Source of the DNA: WQXF01 sp031552825
GTDB lineage: Bacteria > Bacillota > Clostridia > Christensenellales > Aristaeellaceae
Direction: 5' to 3'
DNA length: 64,000 bases
Assembly: GCA_031552825.1 (NCBI GenBank)
Contig: JAVBMD010000004.1
Span: forward strand, 124,001 to 188,000
Shown: positions 52,172-61,625 of the stretch, piece after piece
Position numbering within the stretch: position 1 is the stretch's first letter
Layout: each line of letters starts with the position of its first letter
Made by a program: the position numbers and the translations under genes
The notes under the pieces: model-generated
Told to the model about the DNA's origin: nothing
The model's database searches: none
Seen by the model: only the letters and a program-made list of their open reading frames with translations

Positions 52172-53560
52172 CTATAATTTTCTAAGCAGCGACAAATAGA
52201 TTTTTTTGTATGGCGGGTAGCGCAGTGGAAGATCCAGCCACAGCGCTTTCTTGAGGATGCTTTTCTTGTGCGAGAAGGTTTCGAAGCCCGCGTGGCCGTG
52301 GTAGTTGCCCATGCCGCTTTCACCGACGCCGCCGAAGGGCAGGCGCGGCGTGGCGAGGTGAACGACGGTATCGTTGACGCAGCCGCCGCCAAAGGAGAGC
52401 TCGCGCAGCACTTGCGCTTCGCGCGCCCGGTCCTTGGTGAAAAGATAGCAGGCCAGCGGCTTGGGCCGCGCGGACACATGGGCGATGGCCTCATCCAGCG
52501 CATCGAAGGTCAGCACCGGCAGCAGCGGGCCGAAAATCTCCTCCTGCATGCAAGGGCTGCCCCAATCCACACCGTCCACCAGCGTGGGGGCGATATGCAG
52601 CGTGGCCTGCACGCTCTCGCCGCCGCACAGCTTGTTTGCGCCCGCCATCAGGCCAAGCACGCGCGTGAAATGCTTTTCGCTAACCATGCGCGGGTAATCG
52701 GCATGGGTACACGGCGTATCGCCGAAGGAGCGGCGGATTTCCTCGACCATGCACCGCGCGAGTTGGTCCTTGACGCTTTGATGCACCAGCAGATAGTCGG
52801 GCGCGACGCAGGTTTGCCCGGCGTTGAGGAACTTTCCCCAGACGATGCGCCGGGCGGCGAGCGCGATATCGGCGGTTTCGTCTACGATGCAAGGGCTCTT
52901 GCCGCCCAGCTCCAAGCAGACCGGCGTCAGATGCGGCGCGGCGGCGGCCATCACCGCCTTGCCCACCGCCACGCTGCCGGTGAAGCAGATGAAATCGAAC
53001 CGCTGATGCAGCAGCGCCTCGTTTTCGGCGCGGCCGCCTTCTACCACGGCGACGTGCGCGGGGTCGAAAACCTCGCGCGCCAGCTTGGCGATGGCCGCCG
53101 AGGCGCAGGGGGAATAAGCCGAGGGCTTGACGATGGCGCAGTTGCCCGCCGCGATGGCGGCCACCAGCGGCGCAAGCGTTAGCATCAGCGGGTAGTTCCA
53201 GGGCGACATCACCAGCGCCACGCCGAAGGGCTCATGGCGGATGAAGCAGCGCGAGGGAAACTACTTGAGCGGCGGCAGCACGCGCCGGTCGCGGCTCCAG
53301 CGCTTGAGCCTGCCCAACGCAAAGCGGAGTTCGTCGAGCACGATGCCGACCTCGGTACCGTAGGCTTCAAAGGGAGCCTTATGCAAATCGGCGTGCAGCG
53401 CGTCCAGCAAATCGCCCTCGTGCGCCTTGATCCAATCGCGCATGCGGCGCAGCGCCGCCAGCCGGAAGGCGATGGGCTTGGTGGTTCCTTGCGCAAAGAA
53501 GGCGCGCTGCGTTTGCAGCAGTTGTGTGAAATAAGCCGGATCGTGGGTTTGCGCGCTCAT
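52172..53560 (-). pseudogene. Aldehyde dehydrogenase interrupted by an in-frame TAG
   Basis: Reads MSAQTHDPAYFTQLLQ at the start, LPPLK then TAG (53263-53261), then FPSRCFIRHEPFGVALVMSP in the same frame. The remainder is complete: LELGGKSPCIV (active Glu), NAGQTCVAPDYLLV (active Cys) and EEIFGPLLPVL. In relatives the stopped position is a Gln (CAG), so one C-to-T change explains it. Total about 462 residues, the length of class 3 aldehyde dehydrogenases. TAG is a normal stop elsewhere in this window (for example 1145-1147 and 4252-4254). Translationally coupled to the Fe-ADH gene (ATGA). A dead gene or inefficient readthrough. Confidence 0.85.
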
Positions 53561-54792
53561 GCCTGCACCTCCTGTTTTTCCGGGGCGGACAGCAGTTGTC
53601 GATAGACCGCCTCCATATCCTCGCGATCAAAGACGCGGGGGACGGGATAAAGTGGGTTGGCCTCTCGCAGCGCGCGGGCGGCCAGCAGCGGAATGTCCTT
53701 GGCGCGCAGATCGCGGAGATGATCCGGAATGCCGGTATCGCGGTTTAGCGCGCGAATGGCTTCGATAAATTCTCGCGCAAGCTCGGCATCCGTTTGATTG
53801 GATTTTCCGATGTGCGCCACCCGCGCCAAGTTTGCGAGCGACCGATGCGCGGCGGCGCCGTAGGCTTCCAGCACATAGGGCAGGATGACGGCGTTGGCCA
53901 GCCCGTGCGCGGTGCCGTACTGGCCGCCGAAGGTGTGCGCGATGGCGTGTACGTTGCCCACATAGGCGCGGGTGAAGGCGCGCCCGGCTAGGTAGGCGGC
54001 GCGCTGCATGGCGGCGCGCGCCTTGGCGTCGTCGCCGTGGGCGTAGGCGTGCCGCAGGTGGGCGAAGATCAGCTTTGTTGCCTCCAACGCATCCTTGCGC
54101 GTGCGCCGGGTATTGCTGCGGCCGATGTAGGCCTCTACCGCGTGGGTCAGCGCATCCACGCCGGTGGTGGCGGTGATGTGCGGCGGCAGGCCGAGCGTCA
54201 TCGCGGGATCCAGCACCGCGAGGTGCGGAATGAGCGCCGGATCATTGATGGCGTATTTTTCGTGGGTATCCCCGTTGGTGATTACCGCCGCCAGCGTGGT
54301 CTCGCTGCCGGTGCCCGATGTGGTCGGGATAGCGGCCAACATGGGGATGCGCCTTATCACCTTGAGCTGCCCGCGCAGCTGCGGGATGCGCTTCCTTGGG
54401 CGGGCGAGGCGCGCGCCTACGCCCTTTGCGCAGTCGATGGGGGAGCCGCCGCCCAGCGCAATCAGCGCGCCGCATCCCGCCTTGTGATAGAGCGCCAGCG
54501 CCTCCTCGATGTTGGCGATGGTGGGATTGGGCACCGTCCGGTCGTAGATTTCGGCTTGAATGTCCTGCATGCGCAGCGCTTCGAGCAGCGGCTTTTCCAG
54601 CCCCAGCGCGCGAATGCCCGCGTCGGTGATGAGCAGCACCTTCCGCTTGCCGGAGGCCTTGAAGCGCTGCGCAAGGCGGGACAGACTGTCCGATCCGCTA
54701 ATGATTTCCGGCTTGTGCCAAGGCAGCGCATAGGCGCCGATGCGGAATGCCGTTTGGTAAGCACGGCAATAGGCGATGTAGAGTGTATGCAA
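53557..54792 (-). CDS. Iron-containing alcohol dehydrogenase
   Basis: 411 residues. NAD-binding ALGGGSPIDCAKGVGA; iron ligands in DALTHAVEAY and HAIAHTFGGQYGTAHGLANA; PTTSGTGSETT is the family motif. Reduces aldehydes or oxidises alcohols. TTG at 54792 has AAAGGAG 7 nt upstream; the long frame beyond has none. Operon with the aldehyde dehydrogenase suggests alcohol-aldehyde-acid conversion. Confidence 0.92.
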   Translation of the reverse strand: MHTLYIAYCRAYQTAFRIGAYALPWHKPEIISGSDSLSRLAQRFKASGKRKVLLITDAGIRALGLEKPLLEALRMQDIQAEIYDRTVPNPTIANIEEALALYHKAGCGALIALGGGSPIDCAKGVGARLARPRKRIPQLRGQLKVIRRIPMLAAIPTTSGTGSETTLAAVITNGDTHEKYAINDPALIPHLAVLDPAMTLGLPPHITATTGVDALTHAVEAYIGRSNTRRTRKDALEATKLIFAHLRHAYAHGDDAKARAAMQRAAYLAGRAFTRAYVGNVHAIAHTFGGQYGTAHGLANAVILPYVLEAYGAAAHRSLANLARVAHIGKSNQTDAELAREFIEAIRALNRDTGIPDHLRDLRAKDIPLLAARALREANPLYPVPRVFDREDMEAVYRQLLSAPEKQEVQA

Positions 54793-54841
54793 GCAAATTC
54801 TCCTTTGAAAATTTCGTATTTCAAAACATCTATCCAATTTT

Positions 54842-54870
54842 ATTGTAAAAGGGCTGCCGACGCACGTCAA
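54842..54870 (-). promoter_or_regulatory. Promoter of the alcohol/aldehyde dehydrogenase operon
   Basis: Minus strand: TTGACG (54870-54865), 17-bp spacer, TACAAT (54847-54842), 50 bp before the TTG start. Confidence 0.8.
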
Positions 54871-54955
54871 GAGAACGGCTGACGAACATATAGTGGGGTA
54901 TGCGTCCGAAAGCGAAATATTGAAAATGAAAAATTGAGAATGAAAGGAGACGGCC

Positions 54956-55426
54956 ATGGCTTACGATCGAGTCGCGGCGGTGGCCTATGCGCGGCAGTGG
55001 GCCTATCGCCGCAATACCGCTTACTTGGACTTTGAGCTGATCGGCGGCGATTGCACCAACTATGCCTCGCAGGTGCTGCATGCCGGGGGGATGCCGATGG
55101 ACAATACGCCGGTCTACGGTTGGTATTACCTTGATGCGACAAGGCGTACCGCGTCGTGGACCGGCGTAGAGTATCTGTATCGTTTTTTGCTGGGGGTAGA
55201 TACCGGCAGCCCGCGCGCGCGCATCGTGCCGCTGGAGGCGGTGCGCCCCGGGGACATCGTACAGTTGGCCTTCACCGGGGAACAGTTTCAGCATAGCCCG
55301 GTGGTTGTGGCGGCGGAGGGCGCGGTGCCTGAGCAGATCTTTGTGGCGGCGCACACCGCCGACGCCTATTATCGTCCGCTGTCCACCTACGCGTACAGCG
55401 CGCTTCGCGCGATGCAGGTGCTGTGA
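54956..55426 (+). CDS. Amidase_6-domain (putative peptidoglycan amidase) protein
   Basis: 156 residues. GGDCTNYASQVLHAGG has the Cys of the NlpC/CHAP-like amidase fold; QHSPVVV supplies the His. PGDIVQLAF is the usual mid-domain loop. No signal peptide is present, so it acts inside the cell or is exported in some other way. ATG with AAAGGAG upstream. Divergent from the ADH operon. Confidence 0.8.
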   Translation: MAYDRVAAVAYARQWAYRRNTAYLDFELIGGDCTNYASQVLHAGGMPMDNTPVYGWYYLDATRRTASWTGVEYLYRFLLGVDTGSPRARIVPLEAVRPGDIVQLAFTGEQFQHSPVVVAAEGAVPEQIFVAAHTADAYYRPLSTYAYSALRAMQVL

Positions 55427-55453
55427 CCGAAATGATTCAGCGTGCAGCCCGGC

Positions 55454-56485
55454 CTATTCTTTGGGCGGATCGCACTTCGGGCAGGCCTTTTTGCCGTCGG
55501 CCTTCGCGTCGGACAGCGCGATTTCCGAGGCGTTTTTCATGTTGCTGCAATCCTTGACCGCGTGATAATAGGTGCCCCCGGCGGTCGCCCATACGTAAGG
55601 CTCGTCCTTGCGCGTGGGCTCGGGCGTGGGCCTCGGGGCGTCCTGACGGAACATCTTATCCACCGTGTCCTTGCCCGCCATGCCGTCGGCGGTGAGAAAG
55701 CAGGCGTCTTGGAAAGCCTTTACGGCGCTGACGGTTTTGGAATCGAATTTGCCGTCGGCCTGATCCGCCTCCAGATAGCCGAGTTCCACCAGCCGCTTTT
55801 CCACCTGCAACACATAATCGCTCTGCATGTCCTTCTTGAGCAGCGGCACCTTGGTGGGTTGCGGCGTGGGGGTGACCGGCGGCGCGGTGAAGAAGGGCGT
55901 GGGGGTGATGAGCTCCTTGGTGCGGGCAAAGGCTTCGTTTACTTCATCAATGTAGGATTGCGGGATTTGCGTCGGCAGCGATTCCGGCACATCCATGATC
56001 GAACGCACCACCAGATCTTCATTGACGCCGCTGGCGGAGGGCGCCGCCCAATGCTGCGCGTCCTGGCGGCGCTGCTCAATGTTGAGCGCGACAAACATCA
56101 GCACCACCGTAAGCGTCACAAAGAAAAAGAGCGGCCACCGCCGGGGCGGATCGGGATTTGGGGAATCTCCCACGTAGCGATGCACCGGGGTAGAGCGGGT
56201 ATCGCCGGAGGAGGCGTAGCCGCCGCGCGGGGCTTTGGCGGGTTTCGCCGATTTTGCCGATTTGGTCTTGACAGGGCGGGGTTGCGAATCGTCGGCATAG
56301 TACGCTTCGTCGTCGTATCGATACGTGCCGAAGATGCCATCGGTATCGTTTTGTATATCGTTTATGTCCTCAAGGGCTTCGGTGGCTTCGCGCTCCCAAT
56401 CCATCGGCTCGTCGCCGTACAGCTTGGGCGCGTCGGGCTCCCCGGGCTTCGCCGTTCCGGAGGATCTGCGCCATTTTTTATCCAT
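55454..56485 (-). CDS. Single-pass membrane protein with peptidoglycan-binding domain
   Basis: 343 residues. Acidic and Lys/Ala-rich cytoplasmic N-terminal part (1 to about 118), one membrane helix (about 119-136, WPLFFFVTLTVVLMFVAL), Pro/Thr linker (TPTPFFTAPPVTPTPQPTK), PG_binding_1 domain (about 230-285, LQVEKRLVELGYLEADQADG), then a C-terminal segment with YYHAVKDCSNMKNASEIAL and a final CPKC. ATG at 56485 with AGGAG upstream. A wall-linked sensor or scaffold is inferred. A -10-like TATGAT with a weak -35 lies in the 56495-56560 gap. Confidence 0.75.
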   Translation of the reverse strand: MDKKWRRSSGTAKPGEPDAPKLYGDEPMDWEREATEALEDINDIQNDTDGIFGTYRYDDEAYYADDSQPRPVKTKSAKSAKPAKAPRGGYASSGDTRSTPVHRYVGDSPNPDPPRRWPLFFFVTLTVVLMFVALNIEQRRQDAQHWAAPSASGVNEDLVVRSIMDVPESLPTQIPQSYIDEVNEAFARTKELITPTPFFTAPPVTPTPQPTKVPLLKKDMQSDYVLQVEKRLVELGYLEADQADGKFDSKTVSAVKAFQDACFLTADGMAGKDTVDKMFRQDAPRPTPEPTRKDEPYVWATAGGTYYHAVKDCSNMKNASEIALSDAKADGKKACPKCDPPKE

Positions 56486-56560
56486 CGTTGGCACGCTCCT
56501 GGTTGGTAGATTACTGCTCTATCATATCACAAAGCGGCGTGGATGGAAAGGAAAGAGACG

Positions 56561-56589
56561 TTGTCATACCGAGCGGAAACATGTATAAT
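56561..56589 (+). promoter_or_regulatory. Promoter of the glycosyltransferase operon
   Basis: TTGTCA (56561-56566), 17-bp spacer, TATAAT (56584-56589), 35 bp before the ATG at 56625. Confidence 0.85.
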
Positions 56590-56624
56590 GAAGGAAAAGT
56601 TTGCAAGCCGCTGGGAGTGAAGGA

Positions 56625-57605
56625 ATGGAAACGCTGCTTTCGGTCGTGATGCCGGTTTATAACGAGGGAAAGATCATCCAGGAGAGCGCGCGACGTACCG
56701 CGAAGGTGCTGCGCGAGGCCGGGATCACATACGAATTGGTGCTGGTGGACGACGGTTCCGCTGACGATACGTGGGCGCGCCTCTCGGAGTTGGCGGCGCA
56801 GATGCCGGAAGTGCGCGCCGTGCGCCTCAGCCGCAACTTTGGCAAGGAGGGCGCGATGTCCGCCGGGCTGGAGCGCGCGCGCGGCGATTGTGTGGCGGTG
56901 ATGGATTGCGACATGCAGCATCCGCCGGAGGCGTTGCCGGAGATGGTGCGCCTATGGCGCGAGGGTGCGCAGGTGGTGGAGGCGGTCAAAAACACGCGCG
57001 GCAAGGAATCCGCGCTGCATAAATGGGCGGCAAACGGGTTTTACGGTATTTTGCAATCATCTTCCGGCATCGATCTGCACAACGCATCGGATTTCCGGCT
57101 GCTGGATCGCGCGCCGCTGGAGGCGTGGAAGACCATGCCGGAGCGCCAAACCTTCTTCCGTGCGATGTCCACTTGGGTCGGCTTTTCCCGCGCACAGGTG
57201 TTCATTGATGTGGCAGAGCGCGCTGAGGGCGGTTCCCGCTTCTCCACGCGCAGGCTCATCGGCTTGGCGCTGAACGCCATCACCTCGTTTTCCGCCGCGC
57301 CGCTGCATCTTGTGACCATGGCGGGTATGCTGATGCTGGGGCTCTTTGTGCTGCTGGGCGCGCAAACGATGTTCATGAAGCTGACCGGGCGTGCGGTGGA
57401 GGGCTTTACCACCGTCATCCTGCTGCTGCTCATCATCGGTGGGGTGCTGATGGTGGCGCTGGGCATCATCGGCGTGTACATCGCCAAGATCTACGAGGAG
57501 GTCAAGGGCAGGCCGCGCTATCTCGTGCGGGAGGATACCGGTGCGGCCGGTACAACCAGTGCGGCTGGTGCGACCGGTGCGGCCAGTGCGGAGGAAGCGC
57601 GCTGA
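56625..57605 (+). CDS. Polyprenyl-phosphate glycosyltransferase (GT2, GtrB/DPM-like)
   Basis: 326 residues. LLSVVMPVYNEGKIIQESAR and LVLVDDGSADDTWA (DxD region), VMDCDMQHPPEALPEM, two C-terminal membrane helices. Loads a sugar onto undecaprenyl phosphate. The last 25 residues (TGAAGTTSAAGATGAASAEE) come from a 9-bp coding repeat. It overlaps the next gene by TGATG; the two probably add sugars to the wall or a surface polymer. Confidence 0.9.
   Translation: METLLSVVMPVYNEGKIIQESARRTAKVLREAGITYELVLVDDGSADDTWARLSELAAQMPEVRAVRLSRNFGKEGAMSAGLERARGDCVAVMDCDMQHPPEALPEMVRLWREGAQVVEAVKNTRGKESALHKWAANGFYGILQSSSGIDLHNASDFRLLDRAPLEAWKTMPERQTFFRAMSTWVGFSRAQVFIDVAERAEGGSRFSTRRLIGLALNAITSFSAAPLHLVTMAGMLMLGLFVLLGAQTMFMKLTGRAVEGFTTVILLLLIIGGVLMVALGIIGVYIAKIYEEVKGRPRYLVREDTGAAGTTSAAGATGAASAEEAR
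57539..57592 (+). repeat. 9-bp coding minisatellite in the GT2 gene
   Basis: Six units near RGTGCGRCC (GGTGCGGCC, GGTACAACC, AGTGCGGCT, GGTGCGACC, GGTGCGGCC, AGTGCGGAG). Same unit and same Gly-Ala-x coding as at 42651. Confidence 0.8.
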
Positions 57606-59380
57606 TGTTGACGAAAGTGACCACGCTGCTGCTTTGGATGTGCGCGCTTTGTTGTTTTCTGGCTTTTCATGCCGGGGTGCTGCGCCGGGCGAAGGCGCTG
57701 CGGCCTGTGGCTTGGGCGGAGCGGCGCTTGGCCAATTCGATGCCCGCGCTGACCGCCATCGGCATCGCGCTGGCGGTGACCTTCGGGCTGTTCATGCGGC
57801 TGTACCTGTTTCCCGCGTTTCCCGGCGGCGTTAATCAAGACGGCGCGATGGCCGCCTCCGACGCCATGGCGCTGGCGCGGTATGGCACCGACCGGCTCGG
57901 CACGCCTTGGCCCGCGCATTTGGAGGGCTGGGGCAGGGGACAGATGAGCGCGCTGCTTAGCTACCTGCTGGCGGGCATGTTCAAGCTGTTTGGCGTATCC
58001 AAGCTGACCCTGCGTCTGCCGCAAATGCTGCTGAGCCTGCTTTCGATCGCCGTGGGCTGGGATTTTGCGCGGCGCACGCTGGGCAAAAGATACGGTTGGA
58101 TCGCGCTGTGCCTGTTGTTAATCAATCCGTGGCACATCATGCAGAGCCGCTGGACCATCGACTGCGCGCTGTTCCCGCATTTTTTCCTGCTGGGCGCATA
58201 TGGCTTGCTGCGCGGCTATGAGCACAAGGCTTGGTTTTACGGCGCGATGGTATGCTTCGCGCTGTGCATGTACAGCTATGGTATCGCGCTGTACACGGTG
58301 CCGCCCTTTCTTGTGGCGGCGGTGATCGTGCTTCTGTGCCAGCGGCGCATCCGCTGGTACGACGCGCTGGGCTGCGCGGCGCTATACTTGCTGCTTTCCG
58401 CGCCGTTCTTGGCGGTGATGCTGCTCAACTATACCGGCGGGGAAACCTACAAGCTCTTCGGCCTCACGATTCAGTTTTTTGAAAAATCGGAGCGTTCCGC
58501 GGAGATCGTGCTGATGCAGGAGCGCTGGTACCCCGGCTTTGTGCGCAATACGCAGCATATGTTAAATGTGCTGCTCTACCAGAGCGATGGGTTGAAAAGC
58601 GATCAATTTTTGTATCTATCGCTGCCGGAGCACGGCTCCAATTACCTGTTCGCGCTGCCGCTGATCCTGTGCGGGATCGCGGCGCTGATCGCCGACCGCA
58701 TGCAGAAGCGCGTGCCGTGGCTGAAGCCAGAAACCGAGTCTGCGCAAAAGGCGCGCTGGGGCATGCTGCTGCTCATCCTTTGGCTGATCTTTGGGATGTG
58801 GTCGGCGCTCATTACCGACAGCGTACATCTGGGCAAGGCGGCGATTCTGATGTATCCGGTGATTTTCGCCATCGCCTACGCCGTGTATCGCGTGGGGAAA
58901 AAACAGCGCTTGCTGGCCGCCGTGATCGCCGTCGCCTTTGCCGTCGGTGGCGTGCGCTTTGGGATGGCATACTTCTCGCCAGACATGCGGCATAAGCTGG
59001 ATCGAACCTACTACGCCGGGTTTGTGGAGGCGCTGGAGGCCAGCCGCGACCGCGCCTTCGATACCCTCTATGTGACGCAAACCCTGCCGGAGGAGAACCA
59101 GTACGGCATGCCGGAGGAGGTGCTGATCGAGTATGCGCACCGCTTGGACGCAGCGTACATGCAGGGGAAAAAGACGGTGACCGACGCCGACGGACGCGTG
59201 CGGCTTCCCTTTGCCGAGCGCTACCGGCTGGCGGATTTGTCGAAGCTGCCCATCGATCCGGAGCGGGAAGCGCTGTACCTAGTATTCGAAACCGACCTTG
59301 AGCGTTTTGATCCCGCCGAATTTCTCCGCGAACGGTTTGGCGATTATTACCTTGTGACGCCCAAGGCAAACGATGATTGA
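57605..59380 (+). CDS. Multi-pass membrane glycosyltransferase (GT39/PMT-like)
   Basis: 591 residues, about ten membrane helices. FPGGVNQDGAMAASDAMALA contains the early Asp of GT-C enzymes. LRLPQMLLSLLSIAVGWDFA, INPWHIMQSRWTIDCALFPH and YSYGIALYTVPPFLV are conserved in such proteins. Uses lipid-linked sugars made by the upstream GT2. Confidence 0.85.
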   Translation: MLTKVTTLLLWMCALCCFLAFHAGVLRRAKALRPVAWAERRLANSMPALTAIGIALAVTFGLFMRLYLFPAFPGGVNQDGAMAASDAMALARYGTDRLGTPWPAHLEGWGRGQMSALLSYLLAGMFKLFGVSKLTLRLPQMLLSLLSIAVGWDFARRTLGKRYGWIALCLLLINPWHIMQSRWTIDCALFPHFFLLGAYGLLRGYEHKAWFYGAMVCFALCMYSYGIALYTVPPFLVAAVIVLLCQRRIRWYDALGCAALYLLLSAPFLAVMLLNYTGGETYKLFGLTIQFFEKSERSAEIVLMQERWYPGFVRNTQHMLNVLLYQSDGLKSDQFLYLSLPEHGSNYLFALPLILCGIAALIADRMQKRVPWLKPETESAQKARWGMLLLILWLIFGMWSALITDSVHLGKAAILMYPVIFAIAYAVYRVGKKQRLLAAVIAVAFAVGGVRFGMAYFSPDMRHKLDRTYYAGFVEALEASRDRAFDTLYVTQTLPEENQYGMPEEVLIEYAHRLDAAYMQGKKTVTDADGRVRLPFAERYRLADLSKLPIDPEREALYLVFETDLERFDPAEFLRERFGDYYLVTPKANDD

Positions 59381-59381
59381 G

Positions 59382-59413
59382 GCTGTTTCTCCCTTCTCGG
59401 CAGGGGAAACAGC
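59382..59413 (+). terminator. Hairpin between glycosyltransferase and branching enzyme genes
   Basis: GCTGTTTCTCCC pairs with GGGGAAACAGC. No T run follows, so it is at most a weak terminator or processing site. Confidence 0.35.
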
Positions 59414-59443
59414 AAGAAAATTATCACCGGGAGGGATGCGCGA

Positions 59444-61465
59444 ATGAACGCCCAGAAAAGCAGGACGCCCCCCAAACCCTATGAGATTATGGAAATCGAT
59501 CCTTGGCTGGAGCGGTATCACGGCGATATCGAGCTGCGCATGGCGCGCTACAAGGCCACGCGCAAGGCGCTGCTGCCCAATGGCGGCACGCTGGAGGATT
59601 TTGCCAACGCGCACCTTTACTACGGCTTTCATCGCACCGAGGCGGGATGGGTGTATCGCGAATGGGCGCCCGGCGCGCAGGCGCTGCACCTGATCGGCGA
59701 TTTCAACGGCTGGGATCGCGCCGCACACCCGATGACGCGATTGCCGGACGGCGATTTTGAGATCCACCTGCCGGGCGCTGACGCGCTGCGGCACGAGCAA
59801 CGCGTCAAGGTCTGCGTGACCGGCGCCGACGGGGTACGCGGCGATCATATTCCGCTCTACATCCGCCGCGTGGTGCGCGACGAGGTTACGCTGGATTTCG
59901 CCGGGCAGATCTGGGATCCGCCCGCGCGCTTTGAATGGGAGGACGCCCGCTTTTCGCCCAAGCGCAACCTGCCGCCGCTGATCTACGAGGCGCATGTCGG
60001 CATGGCGCAGGAGCGGGAGGGCATCGGCACCTATCGCGAATTCGCCGATCACGTGCTGCACCGCATCAAGGCCGATGGTTATAACACGGTGCAGATTATG
60101 GCGGTGATGGAGCATCCCTACTACGCATCCTTCGGCTATCAGGTCAGCAACTTCTTCGCGGCGTCCTCTTGGTTTGGCACGCCGGACGATCTAAAGTATT
60201 TGGTCAATACCGCCCACAAGCTGGGGCTCACGGTGCTGCTGGATCTGGTGCACAGCCATGCGGTGAAAAACGTGGCCGAGGGCATCAACCGCTTCGACGG
60301 CACCGAGCATCAGTTCTTCCGCGGCGATCACCCGGCCTGGGATTCCAAGCTGTTCGATTATGGCCGCCGCGAGGTGCTGCACTTCCTGCTCAGCAACGTA
60401 AAATTCTGGCTGACGGAATATCATTTTGACGGATTCCGGTTCGATGGCGTGACCTCGATGATCTATCACGACCATGGGCTGGGCACTTCCTTTGACAGCT
60501 ATGATCGCTACTTTAGCATGAACACCAACATAGAGGCAGTGACCTATCTGCAGTTGGCGTGCGAGCTGGCGCATAGCGTAAAGCGCAGCGCGGTGCTGGT
60601 CAGCGAGGATATGAGCGGCATGCCCGGGATGTGCCTGCCCATCGCCAGCGGCGGCATCGGTTTCGATTACCGGCTGGCAATGGGCGTGCCGGATTTTTGG
60701 ATCCGGATGACGCAGGATACGCCGGACGAGCAGTGGGACATCGGCAAGATGTGGTACGAGCTGACCACAAGACGCCCGCAGGAGAAGAACGTAGGCTACG
60801 CCGAATCACACGATCAGGCGATGGTGGGCGATAAGACGCTGATCTTCCGCCTAGCCGATAAGGAAATGTACTGGCATATGGATCGGGACAGCGAGAGCCT
60901 GCTCATAGACCGTGCGCTGGCGCTGCACAAGATGATCCGGCTGGTCACGCTTTCGCTGGCTGGCGAGGGGTATCTAAACTTTATGGGCAACGAGTTTGGT
61001 CACCCGGAATGGATCGACTTCCCGCGCGAGGGCAACGGCTGGAGCTATCACCACGCGCGCCGCCAGTGGAGCCTAGCGGAGAGCCCGTTTTTGCGCTATG
61101 TGTTCCTTGGCGATTTCGACAAGGCGATGCTTTCGCTGGCCAGCCGCCATCGCCTGCTGGAAGCGCCGTTCGCGCGTAACCTGTGGCAAGAAGAGCCGCG
61201 CAAGCTGCTGGCCTATGAAAAGGCCGGGTTGACCTTCCTGTTCAACTTCCATCCCACGCAATCGCAGTCGACCTTCTTCCTGCCGGTGGCACAGGCCGGG
61301 CGTTATCGCGTGGTGCTGGATACCGACGCTTCACTGTTCGGCGGGCAGTGCCGCATCAGCCACGAGCCGGTTTATGAAGCGCGCGCCGGGGAAGGCGATT
61401 TGCTGGGGTTCCCGATTTATATTCCGGCGCGCACCGCGCTGGTGCTGGAGCGCACGGGGAAATAA
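59444..61465 (+). CDS. glgB: 1,4-alpha-glucan branching enzyme, eukaryotic-type
   Basis: 673 residues. Makes alpha-1,6 branches in glycogen. N-terminal CBM48 (YREWAPGAQALHLIGDFNGW), GH13 core with LLDLVHSHAV, DGFRFDGVTSMIYH (nucleophile Asp), LVSEDMSG (acid Glu) and YAESHDQAMVGDKT. The sequence is closer to eukaryotic and Bacteroidetes enzymes than to E. coli GlgB, notably in GYQVSNFFAASSWFGTPDDL. ATG has GGGAGGG upstream. No other glycogen gene is in the window. Confidence 0.93.
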   Translation: MNAQKSRTPPKPYEIMEIDPWLERYHGDIELRMARYKATRKALLPNGGTLEDFANAHLYYGFHRTEAGWVYREWAPGAQALHLIGDFNGWDRAAHPMTRLPDGDFEIHLPGADALRHEQRVKVCVTGADGVRGDHIPLYIRRVVRDEVTLDFAGQIWDPPARFEWEDARFSPKRNLPPLIYEAHVGMAQEREGIGTYREFADHVLHRIKADGYNTVQIMAVMEHPYYASFGYQVSNFFAASSWFGTPDDLKYLVNTAHKLGLTVLLDLVHSHAVKNVAEGINRFDGTEHQFFRGDHPAWDSKLFDYGRREVLHFLLSNVKFWLTEYHFDGFRFDGVTSMIYHDHGLGTSFDSYDRYFSMNTNIEAVTYLQLACELAHSVKRSAVLVSEDMSGMPGMCLPIASGGIGFDYRLAMGVPDFWIRMTQDTPDEQWDIGKMWYELTTRRPQEKNVGYAESHDQAMVGDKTLIFRLADKEMYWHMDRDSESLLIDRALALHKMIRLVTLSLAGEGYLNFMGNEFGHPEWIDFPREGNGWSYHHARRQWSLAESPFLRYVFLGDFDKAMLSLASRHRLLEAPFARNLWQEEPRKLLAYEKAGLTFLFNFHPTQSQSTFFLPVAQAGRYRVVLDTDASLFGGQCRISHEPVYEARAGEGDLLGFPIYIPARTALVLERTGK

Positions 61466-61482
61466 GGGTTACAGGCTGCCTT

Positions 61483-61508
61483 GACCCTGCGGAAACGCAG
61501 GGTCTTTT
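61483..61508 (+). terminator. Terminator after glgB
   Basis: GACCCTGCG (61483-61491), loop GAAA, CGCAGGGTC (61496-61504), then TTTT. Confidence 0.88.
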
Positions 61509-61544
61509 GCGCGCCGCCAGTGGCGGAACTGTGCGGATCGCTTG

Positions 61545-61600
61545 GGCATATCCTATGATAGGCCGAAAGGCCTAGGGGACAGGATGGTCCCTCTATTCCT
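61545..61600 (+). promoter_or_regulatory. Structured leader of the three-repeat protein gene
   Basis: Two adjoining hairpins: AGGCC-GAAA-GGCCT (61560-61573) and AGGGGAC-AGGATG-GTCCCT (61573-61592). They end 25 bp before the ribosome binding site. No known riboswitch class was recognised. A promoter is not clear: TATGAT at 61554 lacks a -35. Confidence 0.35.
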
Positions 61601-61625
61601 CGAAAGTGAAAAAGGAGATTAAGAG

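Noticed and set aside
53261..53263. TAG as a pyrrolysine codon
   Set aside because: No pyl genes here, TAG is a routine stop in the window, and aldehyde dehydrogenases are not Pyl proteins.
61545..61600. c-di-GMP riboswitch upstream of the repeat protein
   Set aside because: The GAAA loop invites the idea, but the conserved GEMM core bases are missing.
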